Of a DNA stretch of 64,000 nt, positions 10,593 to 20,728 are shown piece after piece (positions within the stretch are counted from its first letter, which is position 1; every line of letters begins with the position of its first letter). This stretch comes from Paracoccaceae bacterium (GTDB lineage Bacteria > Pseudomonadota > Alphaproteobacteria > Rhodobacterales > Rhodobacteraceae), in NCBI GenBank assembly GCA_009842205.1, contig VYFX01000001.1, positions 99,201-163,200 of the forward strand. Direction: 5' to 3'. The notes beneath the pieces were generated by a model. It saw only the letters and a list, made by a program, of their open reading frames with translations. It searched no databases and was not told where the DNA came from. The position numbers and the translations under genes are program-made.

Positions 10593-10601
10593 GAAGAAAA
10601 T

Positions 10602-11747
10602 ATGCTACATTTTTCAGATAACGAATTTGATCGCCGTCGAAAGGCCCTTGAGAAAGCACTTGAAGCGGCTGGTCTTGATGGTATTCTCCTGTTTTCACCT
10701 GAAAGCCAGTATTGGCTTACCGGCTATGACACATTCGGTTTTTGTTTTTTCCAGTGTCTCATAGTGGGTGGTGATGAACCCGTACTTTTGACCAGGTCAG
10801 CCGACAAGTTACAGGCTGAAATCACCTCCAACATCAATGATGTGAGAATCTGGATTGATAATGATCAGGCCAACCCGGCGGTGGATCTCAAAAACCTGCT
10901 CAAGGAAAAACAATTGCTTGGCAAGCGGGTGGGAATCGAAACCGATACACATGGCTTGACTGGGTTCAATTATAAAAGGACAATAGATCAAATTGGCAGT
11001 GAGGTCGATTTGGTTGAAGCAAGTGATTTGATATCCAAGTTGCGATTGATAAAATCCGAAGAGGAACTCACCTATGTAAAAAGAGCTGCAACCTTGGCTG
11101 ATGATGCCTTTGATGCGGCTGTTACCATTGCTGCACCTGGTGTCGATGAAGGTACAATACTTGCCGGCATGCACAATGCAATTTTCAGTGGTGGTGGCGA
11201 TTATCCGGGCAATGAATTCATTATAGGATCTGCTGAAAACGCCCTTCTTGTAAGATATGCGACCGGTACCAGAAAACTGTCTGCAAATGACCAGCTGAAC
11301 CTTGAATGGGCGGGCGTTTATCGCCATTACCATTCCTGTCTGATGAGAACCCTTCTGGTGGGCAAATCTTCACAACAACACAAGGACATGTTTGAGGCTG
11401 GAGTCTCTGCCCTCCTGGCATGTGAGGAAAAACTCAAACCCGGCAATAATATGGAGCAGGTATTCATGGCACATTGCGATACCTTGGACCGATTGGGTAT
11501 GGGTGAATATAAATTAAATGCATGTGGCTATTCACTTGGTGCTCGGTATACTCCTAGCTGGATGGAAAGGGAAATGTTCCGGGCAGGTGCTACAACCGAG
11601 ATTAAACCAGGTATGGTGTTTTTCCTGCACATGATATTGCTGGACGGAAACAACAAGGTGGCGATGTGTACGGGCAGAACTTCCATCGTATCTGAAGCGG
11701 GTTCCACCCCTCTTTCCAGATTACCGCTCGAATTGGTTACCGTTTAG
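10602..11747 (+). CDS. M24-family (creatinase/Xaa-Pro-peptidase fold) protein with altered metal site
   Basis: A 381-residue two-domain 'pita-bread' protein: a creatinase-like N-terminal domain (about 1-150, with YWLTGYDTFG) and a catalytic-fold C-terminal domain (about 155-381). The usual dimetal ligands appear to be replaced. Where the first two Asp are expected there are Glu235 and His244 (LEWAGVYRHYHS). The HxxGH-like region reads CGYSLGARY. The next Glu position is His343 (VFFLHM). Only a final Glu365 looks retained. This resembles metal-independent members such as creatinase and ectoine hydrolase more than true aminopeptidases. The substrate is unknown. It follows pgeF by 9 bases and may be co-transcribed with it. 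Confidence 0.82.
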   Translation: MLHFSDNEFDRRRKALEKALEAAGLDGILLFSPESQYWLTGYDTFGFCFFQCLIVGGDEPVLLTRSADKLQAEITSNINDVRIWIDNDQANPAVDLKNLLKEKQLLGKRVGIETDTHGLTGFNYKRTIDQIGSEVDLVEASDLISKLRLIKSEEELTYVKRAATLADDAFDAAVTIAAPGVDEGTILAGMHNAIFSGGGDYPGNEFIIGSAENALLVRYATGTRKLSANDQLNLEWAGVYRHYHSCLMRTLLVGKSSQQHKDMFEAGVSALLACEEKLKPGNNMEQVFMAHCDTLDRLGMGEYKLNACGYSLGARYTPSWMEREMFRAGATTEIKPGMVFFLHMILLDGNNKVAMCTGRTSIVSEAGSTPLSRLPLELVTV

Positions 11748-11807
11748 CAGTTGTCTTAACCTGGTTTCATTATTTCATTAAACTTTAACAGGGATTATTG
11801 AGGAATT

Positions 11808-12749
11808 ATGCCTGAAAACTTTCAAACTGATGTCTTGATTATTGGTTCCGGTCCAGCCGGTTATACAGCTGGTGTCTATGCCTCCAGGGCAATGCTAGAA
11901 CCAATACTTGTACAGGGAATCCAACCTGGAGGACAGTTGACCATAACGACGGATGTAGAAAACTGGCCTGGTGATACCATGGTTCTGGGTCCTGATCTGA
12001 TGATGCGAATGGAAGAACATGCCAGATCAATAGGGGTCAATGTTATCCAGGATCATATTATTGATGTAAATCTGAAGAGTAGGCCTTTCCGGGCTACGGG
12101 AGACAGCGGAAACAACTACCACGCTAAAGCACTGATTTTGGCAACCGGTGCTCAGGCGAAATGGCTTGGCCTGCCCTCGGAAGATTATTTCAAGGGGCAT
12201 GGTGTTTCAGCCTGTGCCACCTGTGATGGTTTCTTTTTCAGGGGTCAGGAAGTTGTAGTTGTGGGTGGCGGCAATACTGCCGTCGAAGAAGCGCTGTTCT
12301 TGACCAAGTTTGCGTCCAGGGTAACCCTTATCCACAGACGGGATGAATTGAGAGCCGACAAGGTACTTCAACAAAGATTGTTTGAGAATGAGAAGATTGT
12401 TCCCCTATGGAATCATGTCCTGGTGGAAATCACCGGTGAAAATGATCCAAAATCCGTAACCGGCCTGATTGTCCGCAATACTCAAGACGGAAGTACGAAA
12501 ACCCTTTCCTGCAGCGGTGTATTCATTGCAATAGGCCATACTCCCTCATCAGAACTGTTTGTGGATAATCTGGAAACCAGGGAAGGAGGCTATATCGTAA
12601 CTGAACCTGGAACCACCAGAACTTCAATCCCGGGAGTATTTGCTGCCGGCGACCTTGTGGACAGCATCTATAGACAAGCTGTAACTTCTGCAGGTATGGG
12701 TTGCATGGCTGCTTTGGATGCAGTCAAGTTTCTGGCAGAATCCGGCTGA
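11808..12749 (+). CDS. trxB: Thioredoxin-disulfide reductase
   Basis: A 313-residue FAD/NADPH enzyme that keeps thioredoxin reduced. The N-terminal FAD-binding loop is [18 protein letters not shown], the redox-active pair is CATC at Cys136 and Cys139, the NADPH loop is [12 protein letters not shown], and the C-terminal FAD motif is [10 protein letters not shown]. Length and order of domains match low-molecular-weight TrxB. It has its own 60-base leader after the M24 gene and converges on groEL. A GC-rich hairpin between the two stops is a better terminator for groEL than for trxB. Confidence 0.97.
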   Translation: MPENFQTDVLIIGSGPAGYTAGVYASRAMLEPILVQGIQPGGQLTITTDVENWPGDTMVLGPDLMMRMEEHARSIGVNVIQDHIIDVNLKSRPFRATGDSGNNYHAKALILATGAQAKWLGLPSEDYFKGHGVSACATCDGFFFRGQEVVVVGGGNTAVEEALFLTKFASRVTLIHRRDELRADKVLQQRLFENEKIVPLWNHVLVEITGENDPKSVTGLIVRNTQDGSTKTLSCSGVFIAIGHTPSSELFVDNLETREGGYIVTEPGTTRTSIPGVFAAGDLVDSIYRQAVTSAGMGCMAALDAVKFLAESG

Positions 12750-12773
12750 ATTGATTTATCTCGAAAGTGCATA

Positions 12774-12801
12774 ATAAAAAAAAGGGGCCAAATGGCCCCT
12801 T
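12774..12801 (-). terminator. Rho-independent terminator of groESL
   Basis: An 8-bp perfect stem (AAGGGGCC at 12782-12789 and GGCCCCTT at 12794-12801) with an AAAT loop lies 25 bases past the groEL stop. Read on the minus strand it is followed by a run of T, as an intrinsic terminator requires. On the plus strand only TAAATTT follows, so termination of trxB there would be weaker. Confidence 0.85.
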
Positions 12802-12825
12802 AAATTTCATTAATCGGTATGCGGC

Positions 12826-14475
<1,650 letters not shown>

Positions 14476-14520
14476 TTATAATTCTCCTTAATTGAATGAA
14501 TTTAGTTTGTTTCCGAGTTC

Positions 14521-14808
14521 CTAGCTGATGATGCCAAGTACATCGCTTTCTTTCATGATCAACAGTTCTTCACCATCAATCGTTACTTCGGTTCCAGACC
14601 ATTTTCCGAACAGGATTCTATCTCCAGTGGACACACCCATTGGAATAAGCTCTCCAGAGTCCTTTCTGGCTCCTTCACCGCAGGCAATTACTTCACCTTC
14701 AGCGGGCTTTTCCTTGGCTGAATCAGGGATAATCAATCCTCCTTTGGTTTTCTCGTCGCTTTCAATCCGGCGAACGAGAATACGGTCATGAAGTGGTTTG
14801 AAATTCAT
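14521..14808 (-). CDS. groES: Co-chaperonin GroES
   Basis: A 95-residue co-chaperonin that caps the GroEL chamber as a heptamer. The start [16 protein letters not shown], the mobile-loop region with [16 protein letters not shown], and the C-terminal [14 protein letters not shown] are all typical. It is the first gene of the groESL operon. A CIRCE operator lies 34 bases upstream of the start codon. Confidence 0.99.
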   Translation of the reverse strand: MNFKPLHDRILVRRIESDEKTKGGLIIPDSAKEKPAEGEVIACGEGARKDSGELIPMGVSTGDRILFGKWSGTEVTIDGEELLIMKESDVLGIIS

Positions 14809-14841
14809 AATTTCTTCTCCATTTGTTTTCGTGAGTGGTTG

Positions 14842-14868
14842 TTAGCACTCATCCATAGCGAGTGCTAA
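14842..14868 (-). promoter_or_regulatory. CIRCE operator (HrcA binding site)
   Basis: The sequence reads TTAGCACTC, nine bases, GAGTGCTAA: a perfect match to the canonical CIRCE inverted repeat with its N9 spacer. It lies in the groES leader. CIRCE is the binding site of the HrcA repressor, which holds groESL down until heat stress titrates GroEL. The hrcA gene is not in the window. Confidence 0.97.
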
Positions 14869-14876
14869 CAATGGAG

Positions 14877-14903
14877 AAATAGAAACCTTAAACCTGGTTT
14901 CAA
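14877..14903 (-). promoter_or_regulatory. Candidate RpoH (sigma32)-type promoter of groESL
   Basis: On the minus strand TTGAAA (14898-14903) and CTATTT (14877-14882) are separated by 15 bases. This resembles alphaproteobacterial RpoH promoters (CTTGAA-type -35, CYTATnT-type -10). Transcription would start inside or just before the CIRCE element, so HrcA could block it directly. The match is by eye. Confidence 0.5.
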
Positions 14904-15116
14904 CAGATTCATGAAAAAAATATCTCTCAGGAATAGGGTATTTTAAAATTGCTCATTGGCAATAACGACGGGCAGGAGGTGGCTTTGAATATGCAACCTG
15001 TGGCCATTCAGACCTGAATGCTGTCACAACAATTTGACATCAGGAATAGGCATAGAGGCACTCAAAATAATTTTGGAAAGATTGCCGGCCTTGCCGTCAA
15101 AGTATGAAGATGATAT

Positions 15117-15149
15117 CTGAACCGGTGTCAGAATGATGCACCGGTTCAG
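15117..15149. repeat. 11-bp inverted repeat downstream of the BCCT gene
   Basis: CTGAACCGGTG and CACCGGTTCAG form a perfect 11-bp stem with an 11-base loop, 22 bases beyond the BCCT stop codon. The position suits a transcript-end hairpin, but no T run follows on the minus strand. It may be a factor-dependent terminator or a 3'-end stabiliser. Confidence 0.5.
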
Positions 15150-15170
15150 TCTTGTATATGGTCCCCAAGT

Positions 15171-16772
15171 TTACCGATTCAGGAATTCAAGATCGTACTT
15201 ATCTTTTACGTCAGGTACGGGATGATCCGCATGCAATGCCTTGATTATGCCATAAATCATACATAACAGGATAACAGCAATCGGCAAACCAGCTACGATC
15301 GATGCTGTCTGCAAGGCACTCAGACCACCTGCCAGCATAAGAACACCAGCCACTACACCAGCCGTAATTCCCCAGAATAAACGAAACTTGATCGGTGGAT
15401 GCTCGTCACCCATGGAAAGCATTGTACACATAACCAATGTTCCAGAATCCGACGAGGTTACAAACCAGGAGATCAGCAGTACAGTAATCAACACCGTCAG
15501 TGGATAAACGATCCACCCGTAGCCAAATCCAGCCAGGGTGGTGAAGACACCCGTAGCATAATCATTGTTCACTGCTTCTACGACACCGGCGTTATAGAAA
15601 AGATCAACACCCGTTGCTGCTCCACCGAAAATTCCCATCCAAAGCATAACGACCGTTGTTGGTATCAGAAGAACACAGAAACAGAATTGTCGGATTGTCC
15701 GCCCCTTGGATACCCTTGCGATAAATAATCCAACAAAAGGACACCAAGCGATCCACCAGCCCCAGTAGAAAATCGTCCACCAACTTTGCCATTGGTTTTC
15801 AGGATCACCGTTAATCCAGAACCCCATTGGAATCACATTCCACAGATAATCACCCAATCCCGAGATCATGATGCCAAGGACAAAAGCAGTTGGTGCGAGA
15901 ATCAGGAATATGAGCAGAAGGGCTAGCGAAGCCACAACATTACACTCGGAGAGGATGCGGACACCCTTGCCGACACCTGAAGCAGCAGAAGCAGTACCCA
16001 TGATGGTAATGGCCGCAACAAGTATCAGTTGATTTGTTTGTGTATTCTCCATCCAACCCAGGTTTTCCAATCCAGCCGCGATAGGTGTTACTCCAAGACC
16101 TAATGATGTCGCCAATCCGAAGATGGTTCCAAATACACCTATCAAGTCAACAAGATGCCCCCAGGGGCCGTATATCCGATCCTTGAGAACTGGATACAAG
16201 GCAGTTCTCAATGTTAGCGGAAGATCACTTCGATAAGCAAAATATGCGAGACTCAAACCAACCAGCACATACAAACCCCAACCGTGGAAGCCCCAGTGAA
16301 AATTGGTGATCACGACTGCTGATATGGCAGCTTGGGTGGATCCCGGCTCAATCCCCTGTTGTTCAAGGAACGGTGAACCTTGTATATGGTACATCGGTTC
16401 AGCAACTCCCCAATAGATCAGACCTGATCCCAATCCCGCACTGAACAGCATACAGATCCATGAGAAAGTTGAAAAATCCGGTTCGTCATCTGGCTTGCCC
16501 AACTTGACATCACCGAACCGACTGATCAATAGCCAGAAGACAAAGAAAAGGGCAGCATTCACCACCAACACGTAAAACCAGTCAAGACTGGTGATAATAT
16601 AGTTCTTAGCCACTGAAAATATCTGGCTTGAACTCTCTACATCGCTGATCGTGAAGCCGACAAATCCGATGATCATTACCATTGAGGCAATACCCATCAA
16701 TGGGTTCATACCAGCGAACAGGCCTGACTTGGCTACCAGGTTGTCTAACCTACTTGTTGTTTGATCAGTCAT
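15171..16772 (-). CDS. BCCT-family (betaine/carnitine/choline) transporter
   Basis: A 533-residue inner-membrane secondary transporter with about twelve hydrophobic segments. The family's tryptophan-rich signature is clear: FYWGWWIAWCPFVGLFIARV followed by SKGRTIRQF, with FHWGFHGWGLYVLVGLSLAY earlier. BCCT carriers import quaternary ammonium or sulfonium solutes (betaine, choline, carnitine, DMSP) using Na+ or H+ gradients; which one cannot be read here. The C-terminal tail is short, so a long osmosensing domain as in BetP is absent. It is the second gene of an operon, 29 bases after a periplasmic binding protein gene, which is unusual because BCCT carriers need no binding protein. Confidence 0.95.
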   Translation of the reverse strand: MTDQTTSRLDNLVAKSGLFAGMNPLMGIASMVMIIGFVGFTISDVESSSQIFSVAKNYIITSLDWFYVLVVNAALFFVFWLLISRFGDVKLGKPDDEPDFSTFSWICMLFSAGLGSGLIYWGVAEPMYHIQGSPFLEQQGIEPGSTQAAISAVVITNFHWGFHGWGLYVLVGLSLAYFAYRSDLPLTLRTALYPVLKDRIYGPWGHLVDLIGVFGTIFGLATSLGLGVTPIAAGLENLGWMENTQTNQLILVAAITIMGTASAASGVGKGVRILSECNVVASLALLLIFLILAPTAFVLGIMISGLGDYLWNVIPMGFWINGDPENQWQSWWTIFYWGWWIAWCPFVGLFIARVSKGRTIRQFCFCVLLIPTTVVMLWMGIFGGAATGVDLFYNAGVVEAVNNDYATGVFTTLAGFGYGWIVYPLTVLITVLLISWFVTSSDSGTLVMCTMLSMGDEHPPIKFRLFWGITAGVVAGVLMLAGGLSALQTASIVAGLPIAVILLCMIYGIIKALHADHPVPDVKDKYDLEFLNR

Positions 16773-16801
16773 TTTATCTATCCTTGTAGTCTTTTGCCGA
16801 T

Positions 16802-17959
16802 TTATCTTGTCGTTCCTGAGGCCCCCTGACGTGCTGGCGCAGTCAACCAGGCTTGAAATGCTTCTTCCAACCTTGCATGGTTGTCAGCCCACCATTCGGC
16901 ATCGGACAGGATGTAGGCCTTGTCCTCATAGAGTGGTCCATTGGGAATCTGCGCCAGAATTTCATCTGGCAACAGTGGCATAGAGGATTTGCGCGTAGGT
17001 CCGTTAGGTAGGTACGTTACCATATTTGCCAGCGAATTACTACTACTGGCAAATCGGATGAATTCAATCGCCTCGTCTTTGTAAAGAGATCCTTTAGGTA
17101 TACCGAACAAGTCCAGTTCTATCACCCGACCGTCGAATATCATGTTAAAGGCAGCGCCCTCTTCAAGCGAAGCTACCGCTCCGGTCGTAGCCCAAACGGA
17201 GGACATTACGACTTCGCCAGTATTCAACATGCGTACTGGTTGCCGTCCGATTTCCCATATCTGCAAACCCGTCCTGATGGCGTTCATGACCTCGAGTGCC
17301 CTTTGTACACCATCTTCGGTCTCAAGCATTGGATAAACGTCTTCTCGTTTTACACCGTCAGCCATTAATGCCCATTCCATAATTACAGTTGGATCGTTTC
17401 GAATAGCACGTGGTCCTGGAAAAGTTGTGGTGTCAAAGAAATCAGCAATACTCTCAGGTTGTTTGTCAGTAAAGGCGCTATTTCTGTATGCAAATGCCGT
17501 ACCCCAGACAATAACCCCAACACCGCAGTCATTCAGGGCACCTTCGACAAAATCTTCAGCTGCAGGAGTACCGTCAATGCCATCAGGCCATTGAATACCT
17601 GACAGGTTTTCAAGAAGCCCTTCCTCGCAAGCACGAAGGGAATCGGCTTGGGTCAGGTCCACAACATCCCAGATTACATTAGCAGATTCCACCTGATCGC
17701 GGATCTCACTAATCCCTCCATTGTAATGTTCAACATTGACTCGAAGATTGTTGGTGCTTTCGTAAGGTCGGACAAACCCCAACATCTGGCTTCGCATGTA
17801 GGGACCAGTCCATGTTGTAAAGGTTATGACGGGTTTTTGCCCAACACTATCTTGGTTTTCCTGAGCGTTAACCTCGGTTAAACTGCCTGACTGTATCAGC
17901 GCGGCAAATACCACCGGTGATGCTAAACAAAACAACCGAAAAATTGTGGTGAATTTCAT
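16802..17959 (-). CDS. PotD-like periplasmic solute-binding protein
   Basis: A 385-residue extracellular solute-binding protein of the family that includes spermidine/putrescine binding proteins. A signal peptide with a hydrophobic core at residues 9-24 and a likely cut after Ala32 (VNA/QEN) is present. The mature part shows the fold's usual elements: ITFTTWTGPY, WDVVDLTQADS, GVIVWGTAFAYR, DFFDTTTFPGPRAI, and ELDLFGIPKGS. No ABC permease or ATPase gene accompanies it; instead the next gene is a BCCT carrier. It may serve a distant ABC transporter, or its partners may have been lost, since a decayed permease-like stretch lies about 500 bases away. Ligand unknown, probably an amine or amino-acid-like compound. 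Confidence 0.87.
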   Translation of the reverse strand: MKFTTIFRLFCLASPVVFAALIQSGSLTEVNAQENQDSVGQKPVITFTTWTGPYMRSQMLGFVRPYESTNNLRVNVEHYNGGISEIRDQVESANVIWDVVDLTQADSLRACEEGLLENLSGIQWPDGIDGTPAAEDFVEGALNDCGVGVIVWGTAFAYRNSAFTDKQPESIADFFDTTTFPGPRAIRNDPTVIMEWALMADGVKREDVYPMLETEDGVQRALEVMNAIRTGLQIWEIGRQPVRMLNTGEVVMSSVWATTGAVASLEEGAAFNMIFDGRVIELDLFGIPKGSLYKDEAIEFIRFASSSNSLANMVTYLPNGPTRKSSMPLLPDEILAQIPNGPLYEDKAYILSDAEWWADNHARLEEAFQAWLTAPARQGASGTTR

Positions 17960-18101
17960 TGTTTATCTCCCGGTTACCTAATTTTTAATACCCCAAAAAG
18001 AAATGTTACTGCTTTTTTTATAATTTTCAAATACTTTTCTTTGGTGAAAAAAGAAAGATTTTTTTAGCCCCCTCTCATCATACTTTTGGCCCCCATAAAT
18101 T

Positions 18102-18204
18102 ATACCAAAACAACAAAGAAATCACCTATAGGACTTACGATATTGCCCTGCACTTACCGATTCATTCATTCGTACAATGAGTCTTTGCTTTGTTGTTTTG
18201 GTAT
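18102..18204. repeat. Long inverted repeat with 17-bp arms
   Basis: The arm ATACCAAAACAACAAAG (18102-18118) is matched exactly by its reverse complement at 18188-18204, with a 69-base spacer. After one mismatch the match resumes for three more bases outward. It lies within the 900-base gene-poor stretch 17960-18859 upstream of both the binding-protein gene and ppaC. It could be a MITE-like remnant, a looping operator, or part of a leader. Apart from this and the permease-like remnant I see nothing else definite in that stretch. Confidence 0.7.
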
Positions 18205-18455
18205 TATTCATTTTTTTCATTGAATTACGATGCCATCAAATATCATGGTATGACAGCATAGGTTTTCAATCGAGCGTACTTTCCAGTGAAAGTTATTTTT
18301 ATCAAAGTGCAAGTGTATTATAGCTGAAGTTCGTAAAGTAAGGTTTGATCGCCCCTAGCGAATTGTTTGACCAAAGCAAGAATGCCATCAACTCAACCGA
18401 CTTACCCACAATGAGGGTTTGGGTTGATTGTTATGAACGTCAATAAAGTCCATGA

Positions 18456-18695
18456 CGGCATGTTCCTCGGAGACTACTGATAGGTGCGGCTTTGGCTTCA
18501 ACTGGTTTCTTGTCAATTCCGCAAACCACTCAATCGTGGCAAGAAATTGTGATATCTTTTGAAGCCCTTAACAATAACCAATCCGTTGTTTGGTTTGGAA
18601 ACAGTATCACAGTTGCCTTACAACGTATGACTGTTATCATGGTTGCAGGATCACCATGTTCTATCTCACAATCGACAATTTCATTACCGGAGTAA
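18456..18695 (+). pseudogene. Probable remnant of an ABC-transporter permease gene
   Basis: An open stretch of 79 codons without a convincing start or ribosome site. The conceptual protein contains FLSIPQTTQSWQEIVISF and later VVWFGNSITVALQRMTVIMV. The sequence recalls the loop and following membrane helix (W..NS..VA...) of binding-protein-dependent permeases. The expected long membrane protein does not continue in any frame. I read it as a decayed fragment, possibly of the transporter that once worked with the solute-binding protein at 16802-17959. The similarity is weak and judged by eye. Confidence 0.3.
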
Positions 18696-18859
18696 GTATC
18701 GTTCATTCTACTCCTTTGGGTGTTTTAAACAGTAGATATCAAGTCTGACTTGGTATTGAATGCAAATGAGGTGTTGAGAGTTGCAAATTTGCCCCTAGAT
18801 TTATTGTAGATATAGTTGATCCAACCGATAATTTCCTACAAGAAACAAAGGATTTGCAA

Positions 18860-19780
18860 GTGATTAAAGTTCTAGGTCATAAATCACCAGATACCGACTC
18901 CACGGGATCTCCAATTGTCTGGTCCTGGTATTTGAACGAGTTCAGGAATGAGAAAAGCAAAGCCGTTTTACAAGGCGACCCCAACAATGAAGCAAAATTT
19001 GTTCTGAATTATTGGGGATTGGAGTTACCCGAAATCATTGAAGACCTATCTGACGGTGAAGATGTTGTTATCGTGGATACCAACAATGTTTCCGAACTAC
19101 CTGAAAATATAGGTAATGCAAACATTATCGGGCTTATTGATCACCATCTCCTACAGGGTGGACTAAGCACAAGTACTCCAATCGAAATTACCATCAGACC
19201 ACTTGCCTGTACTGCAACGATCATGCTTGACCTGATGGGAAGCGAGGTGGTTGCAAGGATGCCAAGGTCAATAAAAGGTGTGGCACTCAGTTGTATACTA
19301 TCGGATACTCTTGAGTTTCGTTCTCCGACGACGACTGAGCACGATCGCAATGTCGCTGAACATCTTGCCAAGGACCTGGATATCAATATTTCAAATTACA
19401 CTGCTGAAATGTTTGCAGCCAAATCAGATGTTTCCATGTTTACTGACAATCAACTTATCATGATTGACTCCAAAAGGTACGACCTTCAGGGTAAAAAGTT
19501 GAGGATTTCAGTTTTGGAAACAACGACCCCTTCACAGGTTCTGGATCGAACATCATCGTTGTTGGAGAGCCTCAATGTAGGTGCTGAAAGTGAAGATATC
19601 GATGTCGTATTGATGTTTGTCGTGGATATATTGAATGGAAATTCTACCCTGTTTGTACCAAACGAAATGGTAAGAACCATCGCCAAAAGCAGTTTTGGAG
19701 TGGAAGGATCCGGGAATACCCTTGTTCTCCCCGGAATTGTAAGCAGGAAAAAACAGATAATTCCCAACCTCAAACTCTGA
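18860..19780 (+). CDS. ppaC: Manganese-dependent inorganic pyrophosphatase (DHH family)
   Basis: A family II pyrophosphatase that hydrolyses PPi to phosphate in the cytosol. The start is best placed at a GTG (18860), giving MIKVLGHKSPDTDS: a Shine-Dalgarno-like AAAGGA ends 7 bases before it and the protein then begins as family members do. A TTG two codons upstream is the alternative. The metal ligands are visible: GHKSPDTDS near the start, DTNN, and the DHH motif in LIDHHLLQGG. A DHHA2-type C-terminal domain ends with the basic SRKKQIIPNL (conserved R-K-K-Q). Length about 306 residues is normal. It heads a run of plus-strand genes. Confidence 0.93.
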   Translation: MIKVLGHKSPDTDSTGSPIVWSWYLNEFRNEKSKAVLQGDPNNEAKFVLNYWGLELPEIIEDLSDGEDVVIVDTNNVSELPENIGNANIIGLIDHHLLQGGLSTSTPIEITIRPLACTATIMLDLMGSEVVARMPRSIKGVALSCILSDTLEFRSPTTTEHDRNVAEHLAKDLDINISNYTAEMFAAKSDVSMFTDNQLIMIDSKRYDLQGKKLRISVLETTTPSQVLDRTSSLLESLNVGAESEDIDVVLMFVVDILNGNSTLFVPNEMVRTIAKSSFGVEGSGNTLVLPGIVSRKKQIIPNLKL

Positions 19781-19804
19781 TAGCTACTCTCTGTCGACAA
19801 TACC

Positions 19805-20680
19805 ATGACCCAAATTATTGCCTCCTTCAGGGAGATTGCTGTTGATTATGATGTCTTGTTTTTTGATGTATGGGGCTGCCTTCATGATGGCGTAAAACCA
19901 TACCCTGGGGCAATTAATGGTCTATTGGAATACAAAAAGCATGGTGGAACCGTTGTTTTGCTTACCAATTCACCTCGCCCAGGACATATGACAACCAAAC
20001 AGATAAACTACATTGGAGTACCCAGGGAATCTTGGGATATAATTGTCACTTCGGGTGATGCGGCTCAACATTCCCTATTCAGGGGGGATGTAGGAAATAA
20101 TATTTATCATATTGGAACAAGAAACGAATATCCATTCTTCCATGAAGGTATGAGCGAGTTCCCTTCACCCAAAATCAATCGGGTCCCGCTCCAGGATGCA
20201 GAAGGAATTGTATGTACCGGACCTTTTGATGAAAGTTTGGATAACGCTTCTGATTACTTGCCTGACCTCAAAATTGCACTCACGAAGGGATTTAAACTGT
20301 TGTGTGCCAACCCGGATCTTGAAGTATATCGGGGTACAAAAAAAGTTATTTGTGCAGGCGCGATAGCCAGACAGTATGAAATGATAGGTGGAAATGTACT
20401 GTTATTCGGCAAACCTAAGGCCGAAATCTACAATCTGGCCTTTGCCCGAGTTGAAAAGTTGCTAGGCCAATTGGAGAAAAACAGGATTCTTTGTGTGGGT
20501 GACGGTCCATTAACAGATCTTGCTGGTGCCATCAGGAATGGCTATCCTTCGCTTTTTGTCACGGGTGGTCTTGCCAAGAATGAAACAGGAACAGGATTAC
20601 ATCCCAACCAAAATAAATTGCATCAGTATCTTGCACGAATTGATATGAAGCCAGATTTCGCTATAGGTTATTTTGGTTAG
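19805..20680 (+). CDS. TIGR01459-family HAD-superfamily hydrolase
   Basis: A 291-residue HAD-type phosphatase-like protein of a family largely confined to alphaproteobacteria. HAD motif I is altered in the family-typical way (LFFDVWGCLHDG), motif II is VVLLTNSPRP, and motif III/IV is ILCVGDGPLTDLAGA, preceded by FGKPKAEIY. The cap insertion lies between motifs II and III. The substrate is unknown. It follows ppaC by 24 bases and precedes ribF by 48, so it may be co-transcribed with either. Confidence 0.88.
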   Translation: MTQIIASFREIAVDYDVLFFDVWGCLHDGVKPYPGAINGLLEYKKHGGTVVLLTNSPRPGHMTTKQINYIGVPRESWDIIVTSGDAAQHSLFRGDVGNNIYHIGTRNEYPFFHEGMSEFPSPKINRVPLQDAEGIVCTGPFDESLDNASDYLPDLKIALTKGFKLLCANPDLEVYRGTKKVICAGAIARQYEMIGGNVLLFGKPKAEIYNLAFARVEKLLGQLEKNRILCVGDGPLTDLAGAIRNGYPSLFVTGGLAKNETGTGLHPNQNKLHQYLARIDMKPDFAIGYFG

Positions 20681-20728
20681 TAAGCAACCACTAATACTTG
20701 TCATTTGAATTTATAATATCCTTGGACA

